This document shows positions 47,265 to 62,260 of a DNA stretch of 64,000 bases, piece by piece. The notes under the pieces were generated by a model. That model had not been told where the DNA came from. It worked only from the letters and a program-made list of their open reading frames with translations, and ran no database searches. The stretch's first letter is position 1. Every line of letters starts with the position of its first letter. Where the stretch lies: NCBI GenBank assembly GCA_036645935.1, contig JAVXNE010000001.1, positions 186,001 through 250,000 of the forward strand, in the 5' to 3' direction. Made by a program: the position numbers and the translations under genes. Source of the stretch: JAUNBN01 sp036645935. GTDB lineage: Bacteria > Bacillota > Clostridia > Oscillospirales > Ruminococcaceae.

Positions 47265-48386
47265 TTAAATATCCGATTTCTGATAATTCGGTTCGCCGCC
47301 TGTTATAGCTATGTCATGCGGATGGCTCTCGTGCAGCCCCGCACCGGAAATTCGCACAAATTGACCGTGTCCGCGCAGTTCTGATATATCGCGAGCTCCG
47401 CAATAGCCCATGCCTGAGCGCAGACCCCCGACCATCTGATACACCATGTCGTGCAGCTCTCCCTTAAACGGGACAAGGCCCTCAACGCCCTCGGGGACAA
47501 ACTTCTTAGTACCGCTTTGAAAATAGCGATCTCCGCTGCCCTTTTTCATCGCACTCGTCGAGCCCATACCGCGATAAACCTTAAATCGCTTGCCGCCGAT
47601 ATTGACGACTTCTCCAGGACTTTCAAGCGCTCCCGCAAACAGCGAGCCAATCATCACAATAGATGCGCCGGCCGCTATCGCTTTGACAATATCACCGGAA
47701 AATTTGATTCCGCCATCGCCTATGATCGGAATGCCATACTTGTCAGCTGCCTCTGCGCAGCGGATTATTGCAGTGAGTTGGGGGACGCCGATACCCGCGA
47801 CAATTCGCGTTGTGCATATCGATCCCGGACCCATGCCGACCTTGACACAGCTGGCGCCGGCCTTAATCAGTTCGGTAGTCGCCTCAGCCGTCGCAACGTT
47901 GCCGGCAATGACCTGCAGATCGGGAAATGCATTTTTTACCTTGTTTACAGTATCGATAACGTTTTGACTATGCCCGTGAGCAGTGTCAATCGTTATGACG
48001 TCGACACCGGCCGCTATCAGCGCGCCCGCCCGATCGAGAACATCAGCAGTTGCACCAACCGCAGCACCTGCCAACAGGCGTCCGCTCGCGTCAGTCGCGG
48101 CGGTGGGATAGCGTAGCTCTCCGTTTTTGACCTCTGCGACCAGCTCGGCCTGCTCATCGATAGTCATGCTCTTGTGAATTATACCGATTCCGCCCTCGCG
48201 CGCCATAGCGGTAGCGAGCTCAGCTTCGGTTACCGTGTCCATTCCCGCGCTCATAATCGGAACATTGAGCGTTATCTTCTCCGTCAGTCGTGCTCGGACG
48301 TCCACACCGTCTGGCAGCACATCCGATTTTTGCGGGACGAGCAGCACGTCGTCGAAGGTCAGGCCCTCGTATAGAATCTCCGCCAT
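47265..48386 (-). CDS. guaB: IMP dehydrogenase lacking CBS domains
   Basis: Oxidises IMP to XMP with NAD+. I use the ATG at 48386 (MAEILYEGLTFDDVLLVP), giving 373 residues against the usual 480-500. The catalytic barrel is complete: GMGPGSICTTRIVAGIG carries the cysteine, DGGIKFSGDIVKAIAAGA binds phosphate, and GDRYFQSGTKKFVPEGVEG is the flap. After IIHKSMTIDEQAELVAEVKN the chain goes directly to ELRYPTAATDASGRLLAGAA, skipping the two CBS modules of about 110 residues that sit there in most bacteria. The junction is clean and the frame open, so this is an authentic short form. CBS domains bind ATP/GTP for allosteric control, so regulation is likely different. Confidence 0.96.
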   Translation of the reverse strand: MAEILYEGLTFDDVLLVPQKSDVLPDGVDVRARLTEKITLNVPIMSAGMDTVTEAELATAMAREGGIGIIHKSMTIDEQAELVAEVKNGELRYPTAATDASGRLLAGAAVGATADVLDRAGALIAAGVDVITIDTAHGHSQNVIDTVNKVKNAFPDLQVIAGNVATAEATTELIKAGASCVKVGMGPGSICTTRIVAGIGVPQLTAIIRCAEAADKYGIPIIGDGGIKFSGDIVKAIAAGASIVMIGSLFAGALESPGEVVNIGGKRFKVYRGMGSTSAMKKGSGDRYFQSGTKKFVPEGVEGLVPFKGELHDMVYQMVGGLRSGMGYCGARDISELRGHGQFVRISGAGLHESHPHDIAITGGEPNYQKSDI

Positions 48387-48442
48387 ATAATATCCCAGCT
48401 CTCCCTTCTGGTTGCCTCTCTGATTTGCCGTCATTTATTTAC

Positions 48443-48477
48443 AACAAGCCCCCGCCTTTTTAAGACGAGGGCTTGTT
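48443..48477 (-). terminator. Hairpin after tuf
   Basis: AACAAGCCC (48443-48451) pairs with GGGCTTGTT (48469-48477), 14 bases beyond the tuf stop at 48491. The following minus-strand bases (GTAAATAAATG) are only weakly T-rich, so read-through into guaB is possible. No purine riboswitch was found between tuf and guaB. Confidence 0.6.
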
Positions 48478-48490
48478 CAATTATTGCAAA

Positions 48491-49693
48491 TTACTCGTTT
48501 ATCTTGATGACAACTCCCGAACCAACGGTGCGGCCACCTTCGCGGATAGCGAAGCGCAGACCTTCCTCAATGGCGATCGGGTTGATGAGTTCGACATCCA
48601 TCTCGATGTTGTCTCCGGGCATACACATATCAACGCCGCCGGCAAGCTCAACCACGCCTGTAACGTCAGTCGTGCGGAAATAGAACTGAGGACGATAGTT
48701 GTTGAAGAACGGTGTGTGACGGCCGCCCTCATCCTTTTTAAGGACATAAACCTGGCCGCGGAACTTGGTATGGGGCTTTATGGAGCCCGGTTTGCACAGA
48801 ACCTGGCCGCGCTCAACGTCGGCACGCTGAACACCGCGCAGAAGTGCGCCGATGTTATCGCCGGCCTCGGCAAAGTCAAGGGTCTTGCGGAACATCTCAA
48901 GTCCGGTGACAACTGTCTTGCGGATTTCGTGTGTCAGACCGATAAGCTCGACTTCTTCGCCGACCTTAACTGTGCCGCGCTCGACACGGCCGGTGGCAAC
49001 GGTTCCGCGTCCGGTAATGGTCATCGTGTCCTCAACAGGCATAAGGAAAGGCAGATCAGCCTTTCGCTCGGGGGTGGGGATATATGTGTCGACAGCATCC
49101 ATCAGCTCGAGCACAGGGGCGTACTCGGGAGCAGCTATATCTTCGGAGGTGCACTCAAGCGCCTGCAGAGCAGAGCCCTTGATTATGGGAATATCGTCGC
49201 CGGGGAAATCATAAGCGGAAAGCAGCTCGCGAATTTCCATCTCGACAAGCTCAAGCAACTCAGGATCGTCGACCTGGTCGACCTTATTCATGAAAACGAC
49301 AATATAAGGCACACCGACCTGACGCGCGAGAACGATGTGCTCACGTGTCTGGGGCATCGGGCCGTCAGCCGCTGAAACAACGAGGATAGCGCCGTCCATC
49401 TGAGCCGCACCGGTGATCATGTTCTTGACGTAGTCAGCATGTCCCGGGCAGTCGACGTGAGCGTAATGGCGCTGCTCGGTCTCATACTCAACGTGCGATG
49501 TGTTGATTGTTATTCCGCGCTCTTTCTCTTCAGGTGCCTTATCGATCATGTCATATGACTCGAATTTGGCATATCCTTTTTTAGCGAGAACCTTTGTGAT
49601 GGCGGCGGTCAACGTGGTCTTGCCATGGTCGACGTGGCCGATGGTGCCGATATTCACATGGGGCTTACTTCTGTCAAACTTTTGCTTAGCCAT
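48491..49693 (-). CDS. tuf: Elongation factor Tu
   Basis: 400 residues. G domain motifs: GHVDHGKTTLTAAI (G1), HVDCPGHADYVKNMITGAAQ (G3), and FMNKVDQVDD (G4). Domains 2 and 3 follow with ETGRGTVATGRVERG-type sequences (ITGRGTVATGRVERGTV) and the C-terminal GGRTVGSGVVIKI. It delivers aminoacyl-tRNA to the ribosome. GGGAGG precedes the start. Its position after fusA is the classical str-operon order. Confidence 0.99.
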   Translation of the reverse strand: MAKQKFDRSKPHVNIGTIGHVDHGKTTLTAAITKVLAKKGYAKFESYDMIDKAPEEKERGITINTSHVEYETEQRHYAHVDCPGHADYVKNMITGAAQMDGAILVVSAADGPMPQTREHIVLARQVGVPYIVVFMNKVDQVDDPELLELVEMEIRELLSAYDFPGDDIPIIKGSALQALECTSEDIAAPEYAPVLELMDAVDTYIPTPERKADLPFLMPVEDTMTITGRGTVATGRVERGTVKVGEEVELIGLTHEIRKTVVTGLEMFRKTLDFAEAGDNIGALLRGVQRADVERGQVLCKPGSIKPHTKFRGQVYVLKKDEGGRHTPFFNNYRPQFYFRTTDVTGVVELAGGVDMCMPGDNIEMDVELINPIAIEEGLRFAIREGGRTVGSGVVIKINE

Positions 49694-49792
49694 TGGATTC
49701 GTCCTCCCAAACGTTTTAAATTTTACTTATTTTTCATTGTATTGGTCATTGTAACAACAAAGCGAACTAAATTCAAGCCTCCCGGATTAAAA

Positions 49793-51874
<2,082 letters not shown>

Positions 51875-51918
51875 AATCTACCTCCTTTGCGTTATAATGC
51901 AACTGATTTTCGTAAAAT

Positions 51919-52389
51919 TTAATACCTGTAATGCGCGAACGCGCGGTTGGCCTCGGCCATTTTGTGCGTGTCCTCGCGCTTTTTAACAGCGTTGCCCGTG
52001 CCATTGCTGGCATCGAGTATCTCGCCCGCGAGCCTCTCGGCCATTGTGCGCTCGTTTCTTGAGCGCGAATAGCTGGTCAGCCATCTCAGACCGAGTGTTG
52101 AACGGCGTTCCGGCCGAACCTCCATCGGTACCTGATATGTCGATCCGCCCACGCGGCGCGCTTTGACCTCAAGCTCCGGCATGATGTTCTCAAGCGCCTT
52201 TTCAAATGTCTCGAGCGGATCTTTACCGCCCTTGTCCTTGATAATGTCAAAAGCACTGTAAACGATTTTCTGGGCAACGCCCTTCTTACCGTCGTACATT
52301 ATGCTGTTGACGAGGCGCGTGACCATCTTTGATCCGTAAAGCGGATCGCTCAAGACGTCGCGTTTTGGAATAGTGCCTCTTCTCGGCAT
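51919..52389 (-). CDS. rpsG: 30S ribosomal protein S7
   Basis: 156 residues; MPRRGTIPKRDVLSDPLYGS, the STYQVPMEVRPERRSTLGLR region that binds 16S rRNA, and the C-terminal KREDTHKMAEANRAFAHYRY are standard. S7 nucleates assembly of the 30S head and contacts the E site. GAGGGAGG precedes it. It lies between rpsL and fusA as in most bacteria. Confidence 0.99.
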   Translation of the reverse strand: MPRRGTIPKRDVLSDPLYGSKMVTRLVNSIMYDGKKGVAQKIVYSAFDIIKDKGGKDPLETFEKALENIMPELEVKARRVGGSTYQVPMEVRPERRSTLGLRWLTSYSRSRNERTMAERLAGEILDASNGTGNAVKKREDTHKMAEANRAFAHYRY

Positions 52390-52516
52390 GTCTTCTTCCC
52401 TCCCTCACATAGTGATGATTTCGTCGGTACTCGAAAGCGGACTATTGAAAATCCGTTCCCGTAGCGTGCCAAAGACAGGCGGTATATAGAAAGCCTGTTT
52501 CGGCGGTGTTTGTTGG

Positions 52517-52930
52517 TTACTTCTTCGGGCGTTTGGTGCCGTACTTAGAACGTGCCTGTCCTCTGCCGTTGACGCCCTGTGTGTCCAGAGTTCCGCGCAC
52601 TATATGGTAGCGCACGCCGGGCAGATCCTTGACACGTCCTCCGCGAACAAGAACCACGCTGTGCTCCTGCAGGTTGTGGCCGACGCCGGGAATGTAACCC
52701 CAGACCTCGATGCCATTCGTGAGCCGCACGCGGGCGACCTTGCGCAGCGCAGAGTTCGGCTTTTTAGGGGTCATCGTCTTCACTGTCGTGCAGACACCGC
52801 GCTTCTGCGGAGAACTCTGTTCTGTGTACTCGCGCTTCATCGTGTTGTAATTTCTCTGCAATGCGGGCGACGCTGATTTGGATGTTGACTCCTCACGACC
52901 CTTGCGAATGAGCTGATTGAATGTCGGCAA
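52517..52930 (-). CDS. rpsL: 30S ribosomal protein S12
   Basis: 137 residues. I start at a TTG at 52930 because the protein then begins MPTFNQLIRKGREES, matching the family start, and GAGGTG lies 6 bases upstream; longer starts have no homology. Decoding-site motifs are TPKKPNSALRKVARVRLTNG and VRGGRVKDLPGVRYHIVRG; the C-terminus ends SKYGTKRPKK. The lysine in KKPNSALRK is the common streptomycin-resistance position and is unchanged. No L7Ae-like gene occurs between rpoC and rpsL, although it does in many Firmicutes. Confidence 0.98.
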   Translation of the reverse strand: MPTFNQLIRKGREESTSKSASPALQRNYNTMKREYTEQSSPQKRGVCTTVKTMTPKKPNSALRKVARVRLTNGIEVWGYIPGVGHNLQEHSVVLVRGGRVKDLPGVRYHIVRGTLDTQGVNGRGQARSKYGTKRPKK

Positions 52931-53115
52931 ATGTTTCACCTCCTCTTCGTTTTTTGTTATGACAATCGAGATTTTGCTCTCGAAAATCAGTCTGTTATGC
53001 GATTTTACCGCAGCCTTATGATTATATAATAGTACCAATTGAAATGCAAGATATTTGTGTGGTTTTACCTTTTTGTAATCTTACTACATCTGATCTTGCA
53101 GCATCGATGAGTGCA

Positions 53116-56100
53116 CTAAACCTTCTCATACTCCGCCGAATTGAAGATATCCATTCCCGTTCCCGCAGGTATCAGCTTGCCGATGATCACGTTTTCCTTG
53201 AGTCCCAGCAGCGGGTCGGTTTTGCCCTTGAGCGCCGCGTCGGTGAGCACGCGCGTCGTTTCCTGGAACGAGGCCGCCGAAAGGAAGCTGTCCGTGGCGA
53301 GCGATGCCTTGGTGATTCCGAGCAGCACAGCCTCGGTCTCGATGGGCGCGAGCTCGTTGCCCTCTGAGTCGGTGCGGGTGGCCATGTCGGATCGAACCGC
53401 CGCGAGCTCGCTGACGTCGACCAGTGTGCCGGTGAGCAAAGCGCTGCCGCCCGGATCGGTGACACGCAACTTGCGCATCATCTGGCGAACAATTACCTCG
53501 ATGTGTTTGTCATTGATATCAACACCCTGCAAACGGTAAACGCTCTGAACCTCTCGTATGAGGTAGTTCTGAACCGCGAGCTTGCCTTTTATGGCCAGAA
53601 TATCATGCGGGTTTGCAAGGCCGTCGGTGATCATGTCGCCCTTTTCAATCACGCTGCCGTCATCCACGCGCACGCCTACACCATAAGGGATAAGGTAGCT
53701 GCGCTCGTCAGGCTCGCCGTTTTCATCTTCGCCGGTCACGATGGCATACCGATTTTTCTTGCTGTCATCAATGGTCACAACGCCCGATATCTCCGAGAGA
53801 ATTGCGAGATTTTTAGGTTTGGGCTTGCGCGCCTCAAACAGTTCCTCAACACGGGGCAGACCCTGAGTTATATCCTCTTCCGACGCGATTCCGCCGGTGT
53901 GGAACGTTCTCATTGTGAGCTGTGTGCCCGGCTCGCCTATCGACTGTGCGGCAATTATTCCGACCGCCTCGCCCAAACCGACAGCGCGGCCATTCGCGAG
54001 GTTGGAGCCATAGCATTTCGCACACACGCCGTGCTTGCAACGGCAGTTGAGCACCGAGCGAATCTTAAGCTTGGTTATGCCGGCCTTGATTATCTCGTCG
54101 GCTTCCTCCGCACCCATCATGATGTTGGTGTGAACGATGAGCTTGCCGTCCTTCGGGTTGTAGACATCCTCAACAGGATAACGCCCTATGAGACGCTCGC
54201 CGAACGACTCGATCACTCCGTTGCCGTCCTTAATATCGGCGACCTCTATACCCTCTGTTGCACCGCAGTCCCACTCGCGGATTATGACATCCTGCGAGAC
54301 ATCGACTAGGCGGCGTGTCAGATAGCCCGAGTCGGCCGTGCGCAGCGCGGTGTCCGCAAGTCCTTTACGCGCTCCGCGCGAACTGATGAAGTATTCGAGG
54401 ATATTCAGTCCCTCGCGGTAGTTCGAGCGTATCGGTATCTCGATTGTCTTGCCTGATGTATTCGCAATGAGCCCGCGCATTCCGGCAAGCTGTTTGATCT
54501 GGTTCATCGAGCCGCGGGCGCCCGAATCGGCCATCATGAATATCGGGTTGTGCACGTCTAGGTTGTCCTTGAGCGCATCTGCCACGAGGTCTGCAGTTCT
54601 CTGCCACGTCTCGATTATCTCTTTATAGCGCTCGCTCACGGAAAGGTTTCCGCGGCGGAACTGGCGGTTGATGTTGTCGATTACCTCTTCCGCTTCCGCT
54701 ATAAGGGTCTTTTTCTGCGGCGGGACGACGACGTCCGAAATGGAAACCGTTATCGCACTGCGGGTTGAATATTTGAATCCCTGCGCCTTTATGGCATCGA
54801 GCATTTCCGCTGTAATCGCAGTTCCGTTCACGCGAATGCAGGCGTCGATTATCTTTTCGAGCTGTTTCTTGCCAGTGAGGAAATCAATTTCAAGCTTGAA
54901 TTGGTCGTCATCGGTGGTGCGCTCAACAAATCCGAGATTCTGAGGGATCGGCTGGTTGAAGATGATGCGGCCCACCGTGGTGTCGATGACCCTGTGCTGC
55001 TGCGCTCCATTAATCGTGCGGTAGAGACGCACTTTCACCTTCGCGTGCAGTGAGACATCTCCGTCGGCATAGGCCATCATAGCTTCGTCCACGTCGCGGA
55101 AAACCTTACCCTCTCCCTTGTCACCGTCTTTCACCATCGTGAGATAATAAGATCCGAGAACCATGTCCTGTGTCGGGACGGTGACGGGACGGCCGTCTGA
55201 CGGTTTGAGCAGATTGTTTGCGGCGAGCATGAGGAATCTCGCCTCTGCCTGCGCCTCGGCGGACAGCGGAACGTGGACTGCCATCTGGTCGCCGTCAAAG
55301 TCGGCATTATACGCGGTGCAGACGAGCGGGTGCAACTTGAGTGCACGACCCTCAACGAGCACCGGCTCAAATGCCTGAATGCCCAGTCGGTGAAGTGTCG
55401 GCGCGCGGTTGAGAAGCACAGGGTGATCGCTGATGACGGTTTCAAGGCTGTCCCAGACCTCTGGCTTCATGCGCTCGACCATCTTGCGGGCGCTCTTTAT
55501 ATTGTTGGCACTGCCGTTTTCAACAAGGTGCTTCATGACAAACGGCTTAAACAGCTCGAGTGCCATCTCCTTTGGCAGTCCGCATTGGTACAGTTTGAGC
55601 TCAGGTCCGACGACGATGACCGAACGTCCGGAGTAGTCGACGCGCTTGCCGAGCAGATTCTGACGGAAACGTCCCTGCTTGCCCTTGAGCATGTCAGAGA
55701 GCGATTTGAGCGGCCGGTTGTTGGGGCCTGTAACCGGGCGTCCGCGGCGGCCGTTGTCGATCAGCGCATCGACCGCTTCCTGAAGCATACGCTTCTCGTT
55801 ACGCACGATTATATCGGGAGCTCCCAGCTCCAGCAGTCTCTTGAGACGGTTGTTTCGGTTAATTACACGGCGATAGAGATCGTTGAGGTCGCTCGTCGCG
55901 AAGCGTCCGCCGTCCAGCTGAACCATCGGGCGGATATCGGGGGGAATGACGGGCACAACGGTGAGTATCATCCATTCCGGGCGATTTCCGCTGTTGCGGA
56001 ACGCCTGAATTACTTCAAGCCGTTTGAGGAGACGAATTTTCTTCTGTCCCGAAGCGGTTGTGATGTCCTCAATGAGCTTTTCCGAAAGCTCTTCCAGATT

Positions 56101-56643
56101 GATCTTCGCGAGAAGTTCGCGAATTGCCTCAGCGCCCATAGATGCCTTGAACTCGTCTTCATACCGCTCGCGCATTTCGCGGTATTCGTTTTCGTTGAGG
56201 AGCTGTTTCTCCTCGAGCGGCGTGAATCCGGGGTCGGTGACGATGTATGCCGCGAAGTAGAGCACCTTTTCAAGATCGCGAGGGCTTACGTCGAGCGTCA
56301 GTCCAATACGCGACGGGATGCCTTTGAAATACCATATATGCGATACCGGAGCCGCAAGCTCGATGTGTCCCATACGCTCGCGACGCACTTTTGCCTTTGT
56401 GACTTCAACTCCGCAACGGTCGCATATCTTGCCGCGGTAACGCAGGCGCTTATATTTTCCGCAATGGCACTCCCAGTCCTTAGTCGGTCCGAAAATGCGC
56501 TCACAGAACAGTCCGTCACGCTCGGGTTTGAGCGTGCGGTAGTTTATCGTTTCGGGCTTTTTGACCTCGCCGTACGACCAGCCCAGAATTTCCTCTGGTG
56601 AAGCGAGGCCGATCTTAATCGACTCAAATACGTTATGATCCAT
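53116..56643 (-). CDS. rpoC: DNA-directed RNA polymerase, beta' subunit
   Basis: 1175 residues. The N-terminal zinc-binding cluster is CHCGKYKRLRYRGKICDRCG; the catalytic magnesium loop is YNADFDGDQMAVHVPL; the bridge helix region is GLIANTSGKTIEIPIRSNYR-like, and the second zinc cluster lies in IRSVLNCRCKHGVCAKCYG. GEAVGIIAAQSIGEPGTQLT starts the trigger-loop region. GGAGG precedes the ATG. It begins 15 bases after rpoB ends, the usual transcriptional unit. Confidence 0.99.
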   Translation of the reverse strand: MDHNVFESIKIGLASPEEILGWSYGEVKKPETINYRTLKPERDGLFCERIFGPTKDWECHCGKYKRLRYRGKICDRCGVEVTKAKVRRERMGHIELAAPVSHIWYFKGIPSRIGLTLDVSPRDLEKVLYFAAYIVTDPGFTPLEEKQLLNENEYREMRERYEDEFKASMGAEAIRELLAKINLEELSEKLIEDITTASGQKKIRLLKRLEVIQAFRNSGNRPEWMILTVVPVIPPDIRPMVQLDGGRFATSDLNDLYRRVINRNNRLKRLLELGAPDIIVRNEKRMLQEAVDALIDNGRRGRPVTGPNNRPLKSLSDMLKGKQGRFRQNLLGKRVDYSGRSVIVVGPELKLYQCGLPKEMALELFKPFVMKHLVENGSANNIKSARKMVERMKPEVWDSLETVISDHPVLLNRAPTLHRLGIQAFEPVLVEGRALKLHPLVCTAYNADFDGDQMAVHVPLSAEAQAEARFLMLAANNLLKPSDGRPVTVPTQDMVLGSYYLTMVKDGDKGEGKVFRDVDEAMMAYADGDVSLHAKVKVRLYRTINGAQQHRVIDTTVGRIIFNQPIPQNLGFVERTTDDDQFKLEIDFLTGKKQLEKIIDACIRVNGTAITAEMLDAIKAQGFKYSTRSAITVSISDVVVPPQKKTLIAEAEEVIDNINRQFRRGNLSVSERYKEIIETWQRTADLVADALKDNLDVHNPIFMMADSGARGSMNQIKQLAGMRGLIANTSGKTIEIPIRSNYREGLNILEYFISSRGARKGLADTALRTADSGYLTRRLVDVSQDVIIREWDCGATEGIEVADIKDGNGVIESFGERLIGRYPVEDVYNPKDGKLIVHTNIMMGAEEADEIIKAGITKLKIRSVLNCRCKHGVCAKCYGSNLANGRAVGLGEAVGIIAAQSIGEPGTQLTMRTFHTGGIASEEDITQGLPRVEELFEARKPKPKNLAILSEISGVVTIDDSKKNRYAIVTGEDENGEPDERSYLIPYGVGVRVDDGSVIEKGDMITDGLANPHDILAIKGKLAVQNYLIREVQSVYRLQGVDINDKHIEVIVRQMMRKLRVTDPGGSALLTGTLVDVSELAAVRSDMATRTDSEGNELAPIETEAVLLGITKASLATDSFLSAASFQETTRVLTDAALKGKTDPLLGLKENVIIGKLIPAGTGMDIFNSAEYEKV

Positions 56644-56658
56644 TAATCAAGGCCCTCC

Positions 56659-60390
<3,732 letters not shown>

Positions 60391-60541
60391 GTAGCGTTCA
60401 CTCCTGTTCCTCTTCTTTATAACCTATACATAATACACAAACAATTTTGGGAATCGGCTCGTTTTCAGTCACTCGTTTGGTGATTATTAACATTTTTTTG
60501 TACCGTTTTTGCACATATTGCCGTTCTAAGGGCAATTTTAT

Positions 60542-60570
60542 ATAATACAACAGCAAGAAAATATTGTCAA
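60542..60570 (-). promoter_or_regulatory. rpoBC promoter
   Basis: On the minus strand TTGACA (60570-60565) and TATTAT (60547-60542) have a 17-base spacer. The expected transcript starts about 145 bases before the rpoB ATG. Nothing like an L10 or L12 gene lies between here and the Rrf2 gene. Confidence 0.85.
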
Positions 60571-61021
60571 GCTAAACATAAAACTAATTATTCTCACAAC
60601 GCGTCCGTGTGTATGTGCATCCGCTATTGCGTGTTTGCTTTCAAGGCACATCGATTGCGGCTGTGTTAAAAAATGTCACACTGACCAACTTCCACTTCTG
60701 TTTCAGACTGCTCGCCGCGTTGAAAGCATCGCCGCTTGGCTCTGCTTCCGCACTTCGCACAAAGCCGAAATTCTCTGCCCAATTGGCTTCGCTTCTTGAA
60801 TGATATGATGAGCGGAGTTGATTGCACGACAGCATGCTGTTGTCTGCCGGGCATTTCATTCACGAGATCAATCAAATCCAAAAACCATCGCTCGCAATTT
60901 AACCGCACAGTCAGGATATCCGTATACTGCGGTGTTGGCTTCAGCGTAAAAGTTAACCAACCTTAATTTTACAAGCCGCATTCACAATCGGTTTTTGCCC
61001 GATCTTCCAGAGGGCGCAAAC
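60571..61021. other. Intergenic region upstream of the rpoB promoter
   Basis: About 450 bases with no credible gene. Short frames on both strands lack ribosome binding sites. No strong hairpin apart from the one at 61022-61051. Confidence 0.5.
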
Positions 61022-61051
61022 GCGACTAAAGTGGTTTCCCCCTTTAGCCGC
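61022..61051 (-). terminator. Hairpin after the Rrf2 gene
   Basis: GCGACTAAAG (61022-61031) pairs with CTTTAGCCGC (61042-61051) in a 10-bp stem with one G-U pair on the minus strand. The trailing bases are GTTTGCGCC, so termination may be weak. It lies 26 bases past the Rrf2 stop. Confidence 0.5.
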
Positions 61052-61076
61052 GGATATTACTTTCTGTATTATATGA

Positions 61077-61475
61077 TCATAAAAATCTGTCAAACGTGAC
61101 CTTGCTCAACTTGTCAGTGATGGTCTTTGAAATATCCATATAAATATCTCGGAAGTCGCAGCAGCCGGGAGCGACATGAGCGCAGTCGTGCTTGTCATCG
61201 CGCAAGCAGCGCGAGAGCGCATAGGGACCGTCGACGGTTTCGATCACCTCACACAGTGTCGTCTCCGCTGGGGATTTTGCAAGTTCATAGCCACCGGAGC
61301 GGCCTTTGAAAGATACTGTCACCCCGCTGGCCACAAGTTTTCGGAGTATTTTTAGTGCAAATCTCAGCGACACCCCCGTGTGCTCGGCAATGAACTTTGC
61401 GTCTCTTCTGCCGCCGTCTTTCGCAAGGCAGCAGACAATTCTCACGGCGTAATCGGCCTCCTGTGTTATATACAT
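61077..61475 (-). CDS. Rrf2-family transcriptional regulator, IscR-like
   Basis: 132 residues. MYITQEADYAVRIVCCLAKD is the Rrf2 opening; KFIAEHTGVSLRFALKILRK contains the recognition helix and GRSGGYELAKSPAETTLCEV the wing. C90, C98 and C105/C106 are spaced like the three Fe-S ligands of IscR, so it may sense iron-sulfur or redox state. GAGGAG precedes the ATG. No isc or suf genes are in the window, so its targets are elsewhere or autoregulatory. Confidence 0.9.
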   Translation of the reverse strand: MYITQEADYAVRIVCCLAKDGGRRDAKFIAEHTGVSLRFALKILRKLVASGVTVSFKGRSGGYELAKSPAETTLCEVIETVDGPYALSRCLRDDKHDCAHVAPGCCDFRDIYMDISKTITDKLSKVTFDRFL

Positions 61476-61898
61476 AAGTGTTTATCTCCTCAGATTTTCC
61501 GCTCGCTAATTCCTGCCTTGTGGGTTATCGTGATTCCGTTACGGCCGAAAAGTGGTCGCCGCGAGCGACGGATACCGCCGGGCAGCGCGCGGAAACGCCG
61601 CCGCGGACGATTGGGAAACTGCGTCATTTTGGCAAATCTGCAAGCAGCCTTTCTTTGGAATCTCCATTACCGAACAAACCGGCAGCTCTTTCACCGATGT
61701 TCTCCGTGAAAAATCGTCTTAGCTCGCTCGCTGATTCTCGTTCCCCCAACAATCTAAAAATTCGTCGCTTGAAACATGTTTAGGCTGTCGATGCAGGTCT
61801 TTTGAGTGCTTAGCGGAAAATCCCTGTATTTTTTAACTGGCCACATCCCATTGATTGGGACGCCAATATCGATCCGTCTATTCCAGACACAACAATTT

Positions 61899-61972
61899 AA
61901 CGAAAAAGGATCACTTTCCGCTCTCCGGAGTTATGTCACCCCGCACGGCTTTCTCCGCGTGATTTGTGCGGT
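61899..61972 (+). repeat. 74-bp direct repeat, copy 1
   Basis: Begins AACGAAAAAGGATCACTTTC and continues through CTCCGGAG and CGCGTGATTTG. It matches copy 2 at an offset of 278 bases with three differences that I can see (61904 A/G, one in CACGG/CACGA, one in TTGTG/TTGTT). It contains CCGCAC...GTGCGG, able to pair in this copy but not perfectly in copy 2. Confidence 0.85.
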
Positions 61973-62176
61973 TTCTTGTCGAGAACAGCTCGCGCCATTC
62001 AACAACCTTAATTTCACTCTTGTCTTTGAAATTCAGCGCAGCACCTCATTAACAACAGTCATGTCCGTGATGTAAAGGCTTTGTAATAAGCGCCGTGAAA
62101 CTTGTGTTATCGGTGTCGGACACCACTGCATTTGCAGACCCGGATTTGAGTTCGGTTCGCACATGCCTCGCAGTAA

Positions 62177-62250
62177 AACGAGAAAGGATCACTTTCCGCT
62201 CTCCGGAGTTATGTCACCCCGCACGACTTTCTCCGCGTGATTTGTTCGGT
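62177..62250 (+). repeat. 74-bp direct repeat, copy 2
   Basis: Second copy, ending 11 bases before the rpoD stop. It contains the same GGATCACTTTCCGCTCTCCG block. The two copies differ from surrounding DNA abruptly at both ends, so the unit is discrete. Confidence 0.85.
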
Positions 62251-62260
62251 GTTCTTTTGA

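Larger units (their letters stand above)
61476..62260. other. Intergenic region carrying a direct repeat
   Basis: 785 bases between rpoD and the Rrf2 gene, without a credible gene. It holds two copies of a 74-bp repeat (61899-61972 and 62177-62250). Open frames in between lack ribosome binding sites and have skewed composition. Confidence 0.55.

Noticed and set aside
48387..48490. Purine riboswitch upstream of guaB
   Set aside because: The gap contains only the tuf hairpin; none of the conserved purine aptamer loops are present.
55273..56601. 442-codon open frame on the plus strand opposite rpoC
   Set aside because: It is the antisense shadow of a conserved GC-rich gene, has no ribosome binding site and looks like no protein family. 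The same applies to long frames opposite rpoD (62300-63298), tuf (48473-49375) and rpoB (57541-58383).
61899..62250. CRISPR array
   Set aside because: Only two units of 74 bases with a spacer of about 204 bases and no cas genes; this is not CRISPR architecture.
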